NCBI RefSeq assembly: GCF_025558425.1
Contig: NZ_CP094718.1
Location: 1,178,001-1,242,000 of the forward strand
Direction: 5' to 3'
Source of the DNA: Staphylococcus sp. IVB6240
Lineage (GTDB): Bacteria; Bacillota; Bacilli; Staphylococcales; Staphylococcaceae
DNA length: 64,000 nt
Part shown: positions 1 through 9,053 of the stretch, one piece after another
Numbering within the stretch: the stretch's first letter is position 1
How the letters are laid out: every line of letters starts with the position of its first letter
Position numbers and translations under genes: made by a program
The notes under the pieces: model-generated
What the model was told of the DNA's origin: nothing
The model's input: the letters and a program-made list of their open reading frames with translations, nothing else
The model's database searches: none

Positions 1-119
1 ATTTTTTAACGCATGATTTCCAACTTCCTGGAACATTTACAAGCTTGTCAGAAAAACTGAATTTATTAAATGATAAGGGGGTTATTGATGGAGCCACTCT
101 TAGAAAGTATCAGAAGTAG
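1..119 (+). CDS. comGA: ComGA, competence pilus ATPase (C-terminal end only)
   Basis: The window opens inside a gene read in the third frame; the last 38 codons are visible, ending in LRKYQK and TAG at 117-119. It overlaps the start of comGB by 32 bases. No catalytic motif is left in the window, so the name rests on position directly before comGB in the usual comGA-comGB-comGC order. ComGA is the hexameric traffic ATPase that drives assembly of the transformation pseudopilus at the membrane. Confidence 0.72.
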   Translation, partial: FLTHDFQLPGTFTSLSEKLNLLNDKGVIDGATLRKYQK

Positions 120-1155
120 ACGATCCTTTGCACTTATTAAAGCGAATCATTTATTAATTATCGACCGTGTTTGCCAGTTATTAAATCACGGTTTTACCTT
201 TGTAGAAGCCATTCAATTTGTTTATAAACAGCTAGATATCAGAGATGAAAAATTGAATGATCAGTTGCAACAATCCATATTAAATGGTGGATCCTGTTAT
301 GACATATTTAAGTTATTTAAATATCCAGATATCATTCTTATGCAAATTTATTTTGCTGAGAAATATAGTGAATTAAGTACAACACTTGAACAATGTTCGA
401 TCTTTTATGGTAACCATTTAAAATTAAAAGCGCAGTTCATTAAGGCCATTCAATATCCTATTCTGCTCCTCTTTATTTTTATTTTCCTCATCGTGACCCT
501 TAATAAAACGGTTATTCCAGAATTTGAACATATGTATGCAACTATGCAAATCAATCATACTTTTACACAATTACTATTAAAAGCTATTCTTGCACATTTT
601 CCATTATTCTTTTTTATGAGCATGATAGCAATCTGTATATTTATTTATCTTTTTAAACATTGGCTCAGACAACAATCCATTAAAAAGCAAATTGACGTAT
701 TAACACACATGCCTGGTTTTAAAAATTATTTCCGCTTATTCACCACTTATCAAATCTCACAACAATTTTCTCTCTTTTTTAAAAACGGTATTAAGTTAAA
801 TGATATTGTTCAAATATATGAAAACCAAAATGAAAATGGGTTTTTGAAGTATTTTGGACAATATATGAAAACAGAAATTCAAAAAGGGCAGTCATTTTCA
901 AACATACTTCAATCATTAAATTGCTTTGAAAAACATTTCATCTCATACATTGAACAAGGGGAAGAAAGAGATAAATTAGATGTTGAATTACACATTTATA
1001 GTAAATTCCTTTTGGATCATATTCAGTTCTTTATAAAGAAGCACATTAAGCTTATTCAGCCCACAATGTTTATTGTCATTGGGTTATTAATTATGGGTGT
1101 TTATTTAGAAATGATGCTACCAGTATTGGAAATGATGCAAAATATTGAACAATAG
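88..1155 (+). CDS. comGB: ComGB, membrane platform protein of the competence pseudopilus
   Basis: A 355-residue type II secretion F-family protein, the inner-membrane platform on which the pseudopilus is assembled with the ComGA ATPase. Hydrophobic segments lie at about residues 120-140, 165-190 and 320-345, the usual arrangement of two cytoplasmic helical domains separated by membrane helices. I chose ATG 88 because an AAGGGG ribosome site ends 7 bases before it; an in-frame ATG at 70 has no such site. The reading frame overlaps the end of comGA, and comGC follows 10 bases downstream, so the genes are one operon. In related bacteria this operon is switched on by ComK and/or SigH; its promoter lies outside the window. 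Length matches my memory of the staphylococcal family. Confidence 0.9.
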   Translation: MEPLLESIRSRRSFALIKANHLLIIDRVCQLLNHGFTFVEAIQFVYKQLDIRDEKLNDQLQQSILNGGSCYDIFKLFKYPDIILMQIYFAEKYSELSTTLEQCSIFYGNHLKLKAQFIKAIQYPILLLFIFIFLIVTLNKTVIPEFEHMYATMQINHTFTQLLLKAILAHFPLFFFMSMIAICIFIYLFKHWLRQQSIKKQIDVLTHMPGFKNYFRLFTTYQISQQFSLFFKNGIKLNDIVQIYENQNENGFLKYFGQYMKTEIQKGQSFSNILQSLNCFEKHFISYIEQGEERDKLDVELHIYSKFLLDHIQFFIKKHIKLIQPTMFIVIGLLIMGVYLEMMLPVLEMMQNIEQ

Positions 1156-1165
1156 GAGTAAAAAC

Positions 1166-1486
1166 ATGAAACAATTACTATCAAAATTGCGACAAACGAA
1201 AGGATTCACACTCATTGAGATGCTACTCGTTTTACTGATTATAAGTGTACTTCTCATTTTAATTATCCCAAATATCGCAAAACAATCTGATCATATTCAA
1301 AAAACAGGATGCAAAGCACAAATGCGCCTTGTCGACAGTCAAATAGAAGCCTATACTTTAAAATTTAATCAAAAACCAAATTCGATAGATGATTTAATTC
1401 GGGAAGGGTATTTAAAAGATGTTCAAAAGACTTGTAAATCTGGGGAAACAATTCGTATTCAAAATGGCGAGGCCGTTGCATCATAA
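1166..1486 (+). CDS. comGC: ComGC, major competence pseudopilin
   Basis: A 106-residue type IV pilin-like protein. The N-terminus has a short basic leader, then the prepilin peptidase (ComC) recognition site KGFTLIE at about residues 13-19, with cleavage expected after the Gly, followed by a hydrophobic helix of about 20 residues (LLVLLIISVLLILIIP). Two cysteines lie in the globular part (GCKA and KTCKS), possibly forming a disulfide. ATG 1166 is preceded by AGGAG at 1154-1158. It is expected to be the main subunit of the pseudopilus that pulls DNA through the cell wall. Its 3' end overlaps comGD, suggesting translational coupling. Confidence 0.93.
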   Translation: MKQLLSKLRQTKGFTLIEMLLVLLIISVLLILIIPNIAKQSDHIQKTGCKAQMRLVDSQIEAYTLKFNQKPNSIDDLIREGYLKDVQKTCKSGETIRIQNGEAVAS

Positions 1487-1910
1487 AAATGTTTTTACCT
1501 TAGTCGAAATGTTAATTGTTATGTGCGTTATTTCTATCACGTTGTACCTCTTTATGACTATTAAATCATCGATGTATTCACAACAAAACATAAAAGATCA
1601 AATCAAGTTATTGACAAGCAAGATTGATTATTACCAGGCATATGCTATCAAACATAGGCAAACAGTACTCATGGTATTTCGCCCAAACAAAAATAATATT
1701 CGAGTTGTATTTCAAAATGGCCAAAAGGATATCGTGATACCATTGTCACCTTTACATCTTGATGAAGGAAGTACACTTAATACAATTGCTTTTGACAAAG
1801 ATGGGAATATCTTGAAATTCGGTAAATTAAAGTTCCAATATATGCAATATCATTTTGACTTAATATTTCATATCGAACAAGGGAGGTATCGTATTGTAAG
1901 TAATGAATAA
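1464..1910 (+). CDS. comGD: ComGD, minor competence pseudopilin
   Basis: A 148-residue minor pseudopilin with the type IV prepilin signature NVFTLVEM near residue 10, followed by a hydrophobic helix. The start overlaps the end of comGC by 23 bases. ATG 1464 gives a short leader of the expected size but a poor ribosome site. The longer alternative from ATG 1419 has GAAGGG 10 bases upstream and would add 15 residues. I prefer 1464 because the length then matches the family. ComGD-type proteins are thought to cap or prime the ComGC fibre and are processed by ComC. Confidence 0.85.
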   Translation: MARPLHHKNVFTLVEMLIVMCVISITLYLFMTIKSSMYSQQNIKDQIKLLTSKIDYYQAYAIKHRQTVLMVFRPNKNNIRVVFQNGQKDIVIPLSPLHLDEGSTLNTIAFDKDGNILKFGKLKFQYMQYHFDLIFHIEQGRYRIVSNE

Positions 1911-2196
1911 AAAAGGTTATACACTGTTAGAAGCGCTTTTTGCATTTTTTCTATTTTCTATCATCTGTTTTTCACTCATTCCAATATTACAGCAACTAGA
2001 ATCAACATATTCAGAGGCGAAACAAGAGCTTGAACTCAGAAGAACTTTATTTTTCTACCTTAAGGAAAACTTAACTGAAAGGCACAAGCAAATTGATCAA
2101 TATGTCATTGATTTCGTTCATAATAAAATATGTATCTCAAATATTCAAAATCATTCTCAATACTGCCAAAAAATCGAACGGTTTCACCATGATTGA
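1903..2196 (+). CDS. comGE: ComGE, minor competence pseudopilin
   Basis: A 97-residue pseudopilin-like protein. It begins MNKKGYTLLEA, a prepilin processing site with Gly at residue 5, then a hydrophobic helix. The start overlaps the comGD stop by 8 bases; AGGGAGG at 1880-1886 is somewhat far upstream (16 bases). Two cysteines lie near the C-terminus. Sequence is poorly conserved in this family, so the name rests on pilin signature, size and order in the operon. Its last part overlaps the start of comGF by about 100 bases in another frame. Confidence 0.8.
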   Translation: MNKKGYTLLEALFAFFLFSIICFSLIPILQQLESTYSEAKQELELRRTLFFYLKENLTERHKQIDQYVIDFVHNKICISNIQNHSQYCQKIERFHHD

Positions 2197-2586
2197 AGCA
2201 TTATTATCACTTTATATACAGATGCTTGTTGTTACTTTGATACCTGTATTGATTTTTACACTTATCAATTTTAGGACCAGCTTTATCAACGACGACACAT
2301 TTGTACAAGAACTGATGGTTAAAGAAATTGGTCACCATCTTCATGAATCAACTGTAAAAAAGTAGACATTCATCATCAATGTTTAGAAATAATACAGGAT
2401 CACACCAAATATACGTATCAAATTAACCATTTAAAATTGATCAAACAAGTAAATGATCAAGGAAATATTACAGTCTTAAATGGTGTGAAAAATATTCAAT
2501 ACACAAGGTTATCAAAGAAAAACTTTAAAATTACCATTTCATTATTAGAAGGGAACACCTGGATTGAAAAAACATTTATTATCTAA
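2093..2586 (+). CDS. comGF: ComGF, minor pseudopilin, split by a -1 frame change
   Basis: The first part (90 residues, stop at 2363-2365) has a pilin-type signature NGFTMIEA and a hydrophobic helix but ends too early for ComGF. The reading frame that continues the protein is the -1 frame: from 2362 it runs 74 sense codons to TAA at 2584-2586 and reads like the normal ComGF C-terminus (VDIHHQCLEI ... GNTWIEKTF). The joint product is 164 residues. The switch point is the heptamer A-AAA-AAG at 2356-2362, with zero-frame codons AAA AAG followed at once by TAG. This is the classical -1 slippery site, and a -1 slip gives exactly the needed frame. It could be programmed frameshifting, polymerase slippage or an ordinary one-base loss in the A6 run. 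The exact start is uncertain (ATG 2093 or 2102). Confidence 0.72.
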
Positions 2587-2755
2587 TCAAGGCTTTACTT
2601 TACCAATTCTATTTGTCATCTTTAGCGCGTACATGCTATTCATCTCTTTCATTATGGTTATTTATACCTTAAAATTAAATGCATTAGATTCACTTTCAGA
2701 CTATTATAAAAATGAAATAAGATTATTACTTGAAACGAAAGAGGTGAGAGGATGA
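2564..2755 (+). CDS. Short ComGG-like pseudopilin-associated protein
   Basis: A 63-residue protein starting with TTG 2564, which follows a GAAGGGAACA ribosome site and lies inside the last codons of the comGF continuation. It starts MKKHLLSNQGFTLP, a prepilin-like processing site, followed by a hydrophobic segment (about residues 14-38) and a short charged tail. It overlaps the aroK start by 4 bases (ATGA). Position at the end of the comG operon suggests the role of ComGG, but sequence similarity cannot be judged by eye. Confidence 0.7.
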   Translation: MKKHLLSNQGFTLPILFVIFSAYMLFISFIMVIYTLKLNALDSLSDYYKNEIRLLLETKEVRG

Positions 2756-3276
2756 ATCGATTAAAACGACCCATTATTCTAGTTGGGTTTATGGGTTCAG
2801 GAAAATCATCAATTGGAAAGGCATTGGCAAAACGTCACAATTATCGTTTTATAGATTTGGACCAACATATCGCTTCATCTGAAAAAATGTCAATTCCTGA
2901 TATTTTTAAGCATGATGGCGAGACAACATTCCGTTTATATGAACAAAAATATCTTAAAGAAACGCTCCATAAATATGATATTATCTCAACGGGTGGGGGC
3001 ATTATTACAAATGATAAAACATTTCAATTTTTAAAGACGTTAAATGCAGAGATCATCTGGTTGGACGCACCATTTTCAATCTTATATCAACGGGTTAAAG
3101 GAGACCCCAACCGTCCAAACGCAAAGAACAGTAATTATGAAACATTAAAAAACTTGTACTTATCACGTGTTTCACGATATAATGAAATCGCATTCATGAA
3201 GGTGACAACTAAGAATACTATGGATGAAACGCTTCATGAAATTGAAAACAATATTTTTGCGAATGACCAATATTAG
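2752..3276 (+). CDS. aroK: Shikimate kinase
   Basis: A 174-residue kinase that phosphorylates shikimate with ATP in the chorismate pathway. The P-loop GSGKSS lies at about residues 15-20, the shikimate-binding DLDQHIA near residue 36, the TGGGII motif near 82 and a lid arginine in GDPNRP. ATG 2752 overlaps the preceding pseudopilin gene by 4 bases and has AGAGGTGAGAGG upstream, so expression may be coupled to the comG operon. Its TAG stop directly abuts the glycine riboswitch. Length is normal. Confidence 0.95.
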   Translation: MNRLKRPIILVGFMGSGKSSIGKALAKRHNYRFIDLDQHIASSEKMSIPDIFKHDGETTFRLYEQKYLKETLHKYDIISTGGGIITNDKTFQFLKTLNAEIIWLDAPFSILYQRVKGDPNRPNAKNSNYETLKNLYLSRVSRYNEIAFMKVTTKNTMDETLHEIENNIFANDQY

Positions 3277-3376
3277 AGAGAATGGTAGGAGACCATCGCC
3301 GAAGGAGCAAATAATACTGAATTATGAAACTCTCAGGCAAAAGGATAATATTGTGACGCATTCCTGAAGATACTTC
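3275..3376 (+). ncRNA. Glycine riboswitch, single aptamer
   Basis: Conserved glycine-aptamer blocks are visible: GAGAG at 3276-3280, the block CGCCGAAGGAGCAA at about 3297-3310, and CTCTCAGGCAAAAGGA at 3330-3344, where CTCTC pairs with the GAGAG arm. Only one aptamer is seen; after it a short segment (GACGCATTCCTGAAGA) leads to a terminator, rather than the second aptamer of tandem glycine switches. Glycine binding is expected to prevent termination and turn on the cleavage genes. The P1 arm overlaps the aroK stop codon. Confidence 0.9.
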
Positions 3377-3420
3377 AACAGGGTCGTATTATCCTATTTA
3401 ATACGCCCTGTTTTATTTTT
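3377..3420 (+). terminator. Glycine-riboswitch expression platform terminator
   Basis: Inverted arms AACAGGGTCGTATTA (3377-3391) and TAATACGCCCTGTT (3399-3412, one bulged base) followed by TTTATTTTTT. It lies between the aptamer and the gcvT ribosome site (TAGGAGGG, 3423-3430), as expected for a transcriptional attenuator. Confidence 0.85.
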
Positions 3421-3436
3421 TATAGGAGGGTATGTT

Positions 3437-4528
3437 ATGACACAAGAGTTGAAACAAACGCCATTGTATCAAGAATATGTTGATGCTGGTGCAAAAATTG
3501 TAGAGTTTGGTGGCTGGGCGATGCCCGTACAATTCTCTAGTATCAAAGAGGAGCACAATGCAGTGCGTTCGAAAGTTGGCTTGTTTGATGTCAGTCACAT
3601 GGGGGAAATTTTGATTGAGGGAGAGCAAGCACTTGATTTAGTTCAATATGTACTCTCAAATGATGCAGGTCTACTTACAGATCAAAAAGCGCAATATACT
3701 TGTTTATGTAATGAACAAGGTGGGGTCATTGATGATCTTGTAGCCTACAAGTTGAATGATGAGAAGGTATTGCTCGTTGTCAATGCAGCAAATACTGAGA
3801 AAGACTACAATTGGATTGTAGAACATTCAGGTAACTTAAATGCGAAAGTGTCAAATGTTTCAGCATCATATGGTCAACTTGCTGTCCAAGGTCCAGAAGC
3901 AAGAAAATTGGTACAAGAAAACACAGACGTTGATGTAAGCGAAATGGGCATGTTTGAGTTTTATCAAGATGCAACAGTCTTTGGTAAAAACGTCATTTTA
4001 TCTCAATCTGGTTACACAGGTGAAGATGGTTTTGAAATCTATTGTTCTAGTGAAGATGTCGTATCACTTTGGAAGTCTTTATTAGAAAATGATGTGACAC
4101 CTTGTGGTTTAGGTGCCCGTGACACATTAAGATTAGAAGCTGGACTCCCTTTACATGGTCAAGATCTTTCAGAAGACATCACACCATATGAAGGTGGCGT
4201 TGCATTCGCAGCAAAACCATTAATCGATGCAGACTTTATTGGTAAATCTGTATTGAAAGACCATAAAGAAAATGGTGCACCAAGAAGAACAATCGGTCTC
4301 CAAATGATTGATAAAGGTATTCCACGTACAGGTTATCCAATCTTAGATACTGATGGAAATGAAATTGGTGTCGTAACATCAGGGACACAGTCACCTTCAA
4401 CAGGAAAATCAATCGGCTTAGGTCTCATTCAACGTGATGCGTTTGAAATGGGCAAAGAAATTCTTGTTCAAGTAAGAAAACGTCAAGTAAAAGCAAAAAT
4501 CGTTAAGAAAAATCAAATTGAAAAATAA
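3437..4528 (+). CDS. gcvT: Aminomethyltransferase (glycine cleavage T protein)
   Basis: A 363-residue tetrahydrofolate-dependent T protein. It takes the aminomethyl group from the lipoyl arm of GcvH, releases ammonia and forms 5,10-methylene-THF. Family features include [12 protein letters not shown] near residue 24, the SHMGE stretch near 54 and [16 protein letters not shown] near residues 225-240. The start ATG 3437 follows TAGGAGGG by 6 bases. First gene of a three-gene operon controlled by the glycine riboswitch; gcvPA starts 12 bases after its stop. The H protein gene is not in the window. Confidence 0.96.
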   Translation: MTQELKQTPLYQEYVDAGAKIVEFGGWAMPVQFSSIKEEHNAVRSKVGLFDVSHMGEILIEGEQALDLVQYVLSNDAGLLTDQKAQYTCLCNEQGGVIDDLVAYKLNDEKVLLVVNAANTEKDYNWIVEHSGNLNAKVSNVSASYGQLAVQGPEARKLVQENTDVDVSEMGMFEFYQDATVFGKNVILSQSGYTGEDGFEIYCSSEDVVSLWKSLLENDVTPCGLGARDTLRLEAGLPLHGQDLSEDITPYEGGVAFAAKPLIDADFIGKSVLKDHKENGAPRRTIGLQMIDKGIPRTGYPILDTDGNEIGVVTSGTQSPSTGKSIGLGLIQRDAFEMGKEILVQVRKRQVKAKIVKKNQIEK

Positions 4529-4540
4529 GGGGTGAAGGCA

Positions 4541-5890
4541 TTGAGTCATCGTTATATTCCATTAACTGAAAAAGATGAAAAACAAATGCTAGATACGATT
4601 GGTGTTAATTCAATTCAAGATTTATTTAATGATGTTCCTAAAAATGTCTTATTAGACAGAGATTTAGGCATTGCAGATGCAGAATCTGAAACACAACTTT
4701 TAAAAAGATTAAATCGTGTAGCGAGCAAAAATATCACAAAAGAAACACATACAAGTTTCTTAGGTGCTGGGGTTTATGATCATTACGCGCCATCTGTTGT
4801 TGACGCAATGATTTCTCGCTCTGAGTTCTATACAGCATATACACCTTACCAACCTGAAATTTCACAAGGTGAATTACAAGCAATATTTGAATTCCAAACA
4901 ATGATTTGTGAATTAACTGGAATGGATGTTGCTAACTCATCAATGTATGATGGTATGACAAGTTTTGCAGAAGCTTGTTTACTTGCATGGGGTAAAACTA
5001 AGAAACGTAAGCTTGTTGTTTCTAAAGGATTACACTACCAAGCGCTTCAAGTATTACACACATACTCTAATATTCGAGATCAATATGAAGTGGTTGAAGT
5101 TGATTTAGATGGAACAATTACTGACTTAGAAAAATTAGAAGCGGCAATTGATGATGATACAGCAGCAGTTGCTGTTCAATATCCAAACTTCTTTGGTTCT
5201 ATTGAAGATTTAGAAAAGATTAAATCATTTGTTGAAGGTACGAAAGCATTATTTATTGTTTATGCAAATCCACTTGCACTTGGTTTATTGACACCACCTG
5301 GAGAATTTGGTGCAGACATCGTTGTAGGTGATACGCAAGTCTTTGGTATTCCATCACAATTTGGTGGTCCACACTGTGGCTACTTTGCAACAACTAAAAA
5401 ATTAATGCGCAAAGTACCTGGTCGTTTAGTCGGTCAAACACAAGATGATGAAGGTAACCGTGGCTTTGTATTAACATTACAAGCGCGTGAACAACATATT
5501 CGTCGTGAAACAGCAACTTCTAACATCTGTTCAAACCAAGCACTGAATGCTTTGGCTTCATCAATCGCAATGTCAGCGTTAGGTAAGCAAGGTTTACAGG
5601 ATATTTCAGAACAAAATATGGAAAATGCTAACTATGCGAAAGAAGCATTTAAAGCGCGTGGTTTCGATGTATTAGATGGTGTTTCTTATAATGAGTTTGT
5701 TGTTAAATTTAATCAACCAATCGCAGAAATCAATAAAAAGTTATTAGACTTTGACATTATTGGTGGATTTGACTTAAGCGTAGTAGATACTTCATTCGAT
5801 AACCATATGCTTGTAGCAGTGACTGAGCTACGCACAAAAGCAGAAATTGATTATTTTGTAGAGAAAGCTGGTGAGCTCAATGACAAGTAA
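4541..5890 (+). CDS. gcvPA: Glycine dehydrogenase (decarboxylating) subunit 1
   Basis: A 449-residue N-terminal half of the split P protein, as in Bacillus and Staphylococcus. With GcvPB it decarboxylates glycine through pyridoxal phosphate and passes the aminomethyl group to GcvH. I chose TTG 4541 ([13 protein letters not shown]) because AAGGGG at 4527-4532 sits 8 bases before it; a GTG at 4532 would be too close to that site. The gene overlaps gcvPB by 11 bases. This subunit lacks the PLP lysine, which lies on GcvPB. Confidence 0.95.
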   Translation: MSHRYIPLTEKDEKQMLDTIGVNSIQDLFNDVPKNVLLDRDLGIADAESETQLLKRLNRVASKNITKETHTSFLGAGVYDHYAPSVVDAMISRSEFYTAYTPYQPEISQGELQAIFEFQTMICELTGMDVANSSMYDGMTSFAEACLLAWGKTKKRKLVVSKGLHYQALQVLHTYSNIRDQYEVVEVDLDGTITDLEKLEAAIDDDTAAVAVQYPNFFGSIEDLEKIKSFVEGTKALFIVYANPLALGLLTPPGEFGADIVVGDTQVFGIPSQFGGPHCGYFATTKKLMRKVPGRLVGQTQDDEGNRGFVLTLQAREQHIRRETATSNICSNQALNALASSIAMSALGKQGLQDISEQNMENANYAKEAFKARGFDVLDGVSYNEFVVKFNQPIAEINKKLLDFDIIGGFDLSVVDTSFDNHMLVAVTELRTKAEIDYFVEKAGELNDK

Positions 5891-7355
5891 ATCAAGCCCA
5901 TTAATTTTTGAACGCTCAAAAGAAGGACGTTATGCCTATTCATTACCACCTAAAGAAATTGATAACGGCGTTGCTAAAAAATTATTAGATGATAAATTTA
6001 TTCGCAAAAATAAAGCAGAGTTTCCTGAAGTGTCAGAGTTAGACCTTATTAGACACTACACTGAACTTTCAAATAAAAACTTTGGTGTAGATTCAGGTTT
6101 CTATCCACTTGGTTCTTGTACAATGAAGTACAATCCGAAAATTAATGAAAAGGTAGCACGTATTGCTGGATTTACAGAATCACATCCTTTACAAGAAGTT
6201 GATCAAGCACAAGGTTCTCTTGAAATTATTTATTCATTACAAGAAGAATTAAAAGAAATTACAGGTATGGATGAAATCTCATTACAACCTGCAGCAGGTG
6301 CACATGGTGAATGGACAGCCTTAATGATTTTCAAAGCGTATCATATTAAGAATGGTGATACACAACGTGATGAAGTCATTGTTCCTGACTCTGCACATGG
6401 TACTAACCCTGCATCAGCTGTATTTGCTGGATTTAACGTTGTGACTGTTAAATCAAATGAAAAGGGCGAAGTGGATATTGATCACTTAAAAGAATTAGTC
6501 AGTGAAAAAACAGCTGCTATCATGTTAACAAACCCAAATACATTAGGTATTTTTGAAACAAATATCATGGAAATTCGTGATATTGTACATGAAGCAGGTG
6601 GATTATTATATTATGATGGTGCGAATTTAAATGCCATCATGGATAAAGTACGTCCTGGTGACATGGGCTTCGATGCTGTTCACTTAAACTTGCATAAAAC
6701 ATTCACAGGTCCTCACGGTGGGGGCGGTCCTGGTTCAGGTCCAATCGGTGTTAAAAAAGCATTGCACGAATTCTTACCAAAACCACTTGTTGTAAAAAAT
6801 GGTGACAAGTTTGAATATGATAACTCAATGGAAAAATCTATTGGTCGTGTAAAACCATTCTATGGTAACTTCGGTATTTATTTACGTGCCTATACGTATA
6901 TCCGTTCAATGGGTTATCAAGGACTCAAAGAAGTTTCTGAAGCAGCAGTATTAAATGCGAACTATATGAAAGCACGCTTGAAAGATGCCTTTGTTATTCC
7001 ATTTGATCAATACTGTAAACATGAATTTGTACTTAGCGGAACGAAACAAAAGAAATTGGGTGTTAGAACACTTGATATGGCAAAACGTCTATTAGACTTT
7101 GGTGTACATCCACCAACTGTTTACTTCCCACTTATCGTTGAAGAAGGTATGATGATTGAGCCTACAGAAACAGAATCTAAAGAAACACTTGATCATTTCT
7201 GTGATGTACTGATTCAAATTGCAAAAGAAGCAGAAGAAAATCCTGATATCGTATTAGAAGCACCACATACAACTGTAATTGATCGTTTAGACGAAACAAC
7301 AGCAGCAAGAAAACCTATTTTAAAATTTGAAGGTTTAAAAGCTGAAAAAGAATAG
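5880..7355 (+). CDS. gcvPB: Glycine dehydrogenase (decarboxylating) subunit 2
   Basis: A 491-residue C-terminal half of the P protein. The PLP-binding lysine is residue 273 in [16 protein letters not shown], followed by the typical glycine-rich loop; the AGAHGEWTA stretch near residue 142 is also characteristic. ATG 5880 ([11 protein letters not shown]) overlaps the gcvPA stop and gives the usual length. Last gene of the riboswitch-controlled operon, followed by a terminator hairpin. Confidence 0.96.
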   Translation: MTSKSSPLIFERSKEGRYAYSLPPKEIDNGVAKKLLDDKFIRKNKAEFPEVSELDLIRHYTELSNKNFGVDSGFYPLGSCTMKYNPKINEKVARIAGFTESHPLQEVDQAQGSLEIIYSLQEELKEITGMDEISLQPAAGAHGEWTALMIFKAYHIKNGDTQRDEVIVPDSAHGTNPASAVFAGFNVVTVKSNEKGEVDIDHLKELVSEKTAAIMLTNPNTLGIFETNIMEIRDIVHEAGGLLYYDGANLNAIMDKVRPGDMGFDAVHLNLHKTFTGPHGGGGPGSGPIGVKKALHEFLPKPLVVKNGDKFEYDNSMEKSIGRVKPFYGNFGIYLRAYTYIRSMGYQGLKEVSEAAVLNANYMKARLKDAFVIPFDQYCKHEFVLSGTKQKKLGVRTLDMAKRLLDFGVHPPTVYFPLIVEEGMMIEPTETESKETLDHFCDVLIQIAKEAEENPDIVLEAPHTTVIDRLDETTAARKPILKFEGLKAEKE

Positions 7356-7368
7356 CATTATGAATAAT

Positions 7369-7410
7369 AAAAATCCTAGAGTTTAAAAGTAAAACTCTAG
7401 GATTTTTTTA
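7369..7410. terminator. Bidirectional terminator between gcvPB and the rhodanese gene
   Basis: Perfect 14-base arms AAATCCTAGAGTTT (7371-7384) and AAACTCTAGGATTT (7392-7405), flanked by A-rich sequence on the left and a T run on the right, so it can serve both convergent genes. Confidence 0.9.
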
Positions 7411-7797
7411 TTATTTTTTGGACTTTACTTTACCAGTCCACTTTTTGTATCCGCCTTTAAGCATATATAATTCTTGATAACCTTTTCTTTTTAGCGTTCT
7501 TGCCGCTCTGTAGCTTGCGATACCATTTGCATCTACTAAGTAAATTGGCTGATCTTTTCTTAACCCTTGATAACGCTGGCGAAACACTGTCATTGGAATA
7601 TTTCTAGCCCCAATAATATGACCATAGTCATAATCCGCTTTTTCACGTAAATCGATGACTTGCGCTTTACGTAAACCTTGTTGAAATTCATCTTGATTTA
7701 ATTCATTTACTGCTCTTTTATTCAACATAAATTGGACAACCATCCAAACAATAAGAGCGGCTAAAATGATTAAAATAATCACAGCTGTATTACTCAT
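7411..7797 (-). CDS. Membrane-anchored rhodanese-like protein (YqhL type) without a catalytic cysteine
   Basis: A 128-residue protein with an N-terminal membrane helix (about residues 4-26) and a rhodanese fold: VIDLRE near residue 47, GHIIGARNIP near 60, and KGGYKKW at the end. The position of the active-site loop reads LVDANGIASY, and the whole protein contains no cysteine, so it cannot act as a classical sulfurtransferase. The start ATG 7797 is preceded by GAGGGAGG on the minus strand; an upstream extension to 7962 has no support. It is divergent from lipM with about 126 bases between them. Its function is unknown to me; a structural or sensing role is possible. Confidence 0.88.
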   Translation of the reverse strand: MSNTAVIILIILAALIVWMVVQFMLNKRAVNELNQDEFQQGLRKAQVIDLREKADYDYGHIIGARNIPMTVFRQRYQGLRKDQPIYLVDANGIASYRAARTLKRKGYQELYMLKGGYKKWTGKVKSKK

Positions 7798-7923
7798 CTT
7801 GCATCCTCCCTCAAATACCGATATTATTATTATAAGACTGATAAGATAAATTATCAAAATTTTTATGTTAAAATAACATATCGAAATGTGACATAGACAA
7901 CTCAGCAAATGGAGGCAATAATT

Positions 7924-8754
7924 GTGACTGAAACTTGGCATTTTATTCATACAGGTAGCCATGATCCATACTATAATATGGCATTAGATGAGGCATTGCT
8001 CAATTTTGTTTCAAGAGGCGAAATTGATCCTGTTGTCCGCTTCTATACATGGTCTCCACCCACACTATCAATTGGATACTTTCAGCGATTAGAGAAGGAA
8101 ATCGATATCGATAAAGTAAAAGAAAAAGGTTACGGTTTAGTCCGTCGACAAACAGGGGGAAGAGGAGTATTACATGACAAAGAGTTAACATATAGTGTCA
8201 TTGTGCCAGAATCTCATCCAGACATGCCTAAAACCGTCACTGAAGCGTATAGAGTCATTTCTAACGGCTTACTTGAAGGCTTTAAATTATTAGGCTTTGA
8301 TGCATATTTTTCTATTCCACGTTCAAAAGAAGAGCGCGAAAAATTGAAACAGCCTAGAAGTTCTGTATGCTTTGACGCACCAAGCTGGTATGAACTCGTC
8401 GTAGAAGGTAAAAAAATTGCAGGTAGCGCACAGACAAGACAAAAAGGGGTTATTCTTCAACACGGTTCTATTTTACAAGATGTTGATATTGATGACTTAT
8501 TTGATATGTTCATCTTTAAAAATGATCGCTTAAAAGCAAAAATGAAAGAAGCATTCGTTGAAAAAGCCATTGCAATTAATGATTTATCAGATAGACATGT
8601 GACACTTGAAGAAATGGAAAAAGCCTTTAAAGAAGGATTCCAAAAAGGACTTAATATTGAATTTAAGCCATTAGCGCTTACAGAGGCACAGTTAGAAGAA
8701 GTCAGATCACTTGAAGAGAAATATCGTTCTAAAGAATTTTTATATCGAAAATAG
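7924..8754 (+). CDS. lipM: Octanoyl-[GcvH]:protein N-octanoyltransferase LipM
   Basis: A 276-residue enzyme that moves octanoate from acyl carrier protein to GcvH, the first step of lipoate assembly in Firmicutes. Motifs are [18 protein letters not shown] near residue 77, the catalytic cysteine C149 in SSVCFDAPS and the lysine-containing GKKIAGSAQ loop. I chose GTG 7924 (MTETWHF) because GGAGG at 7911-7915 lies 8 bases upstream; the ATG at 7909 overlaps that site. Its product serves the glycine cleavage and bkd complexes encoded nearby. A bidirectional terminator follows. Confidence 0.95.
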   Translation: MTETWHFIHTGSHDPYYNMALDEALLNFVSRGEIDPVVRFYTWSPPTLSIGYFQRLEKEIDIDKVKEKGYGLVRRQTGGRGVLHDKELTYSVIVPESHPDMPKTVTEAYRVISNGLLEGFKLLGFDAYFSIPRSKEEREKLKQPRSSVCFDAPSWYELVVEGKKIAGSAQTRQKGVILQHGSILQDVDIDDLFDMFIFKNDRLKAKMKEAFVEKAIAINDLSDRHVTLEEMEKAFKEGFQKGLNIEFKPLALTEAQLEEVRSLEEKYRSKEFLYRK

Positions 8755-8757
8755 AAA

Positions 8758-8808
8758 CAAGGCAGTATGTCATCTATTATATTAAATAATGACATACTGC
8801 CTCTTCTT
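8758..8808. terminator. Bidirectional terminator after lipM
   Basis: Arms AGGCAGTATGTCAT (8760-8773) and ATGACATACTGCCT (8789-8802) are perfect complements, followed by TCTTCTTTTTTT. It separates lipM from the convergent small membrane protein gene. Confidence 0.9.
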
Positions 8809-8811
8809 TTT

Positions 8812-9042
8812 TTATCTGCGTTTACGATATTTCCATTTATTTTTCCAAACAGCTTTTTTATATTTTCTTTGATCTTCAGTAAGAAAAAAGAAGAAATAGA
8901 CTAAATAAATGACACCTATTATTACAATCATTGTTATAAGTGTATTTGTAATACTATATAAAAATGCCTCGAGATTCATAATAAGCCCAATAAATGCGAT
9001 CAGTGCTATAAACCCAAATAAAATCTTTTGAAAAACACTCAT
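8812..9042 (-). CDS. Small membrane protein of unknown function
   Basis: A 76-residue protein with two clear membrane helices (about residues 5-28 and 33-56) and a strongly basic C-terminus (KKAVWKNKWKYRKRR) that should lie in the cytoplasm. A good ribosome site (TAAGGAGGATA on the minus strand) precedes the ATG. It lies 11 bases downstream of the lipoprotein gene on the same strand, so the two are probably co-transcribed. I do not recognise a family function. Such two-helix proteins may be membrane-assembly factors or small regulators, but nothing here decides it. Confidence 0.8.
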   Translation of the reverse strand: MSVFQKILFGFIALIAFIGLIMNLEAFLYSITNTLITMIVIIGVIYLVYFFFFLTEDQRKYKKAVWKNKWKYRKRR

Positions 9043-9053
9043 ATTTATCCTCC

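Noticed and set aside
7909..7923. ATG 7909 as the lipM start
   Set aside because: It overlaps the ribosome site GGAGG; GTG 7924 has correct spacing and gives the known family start.
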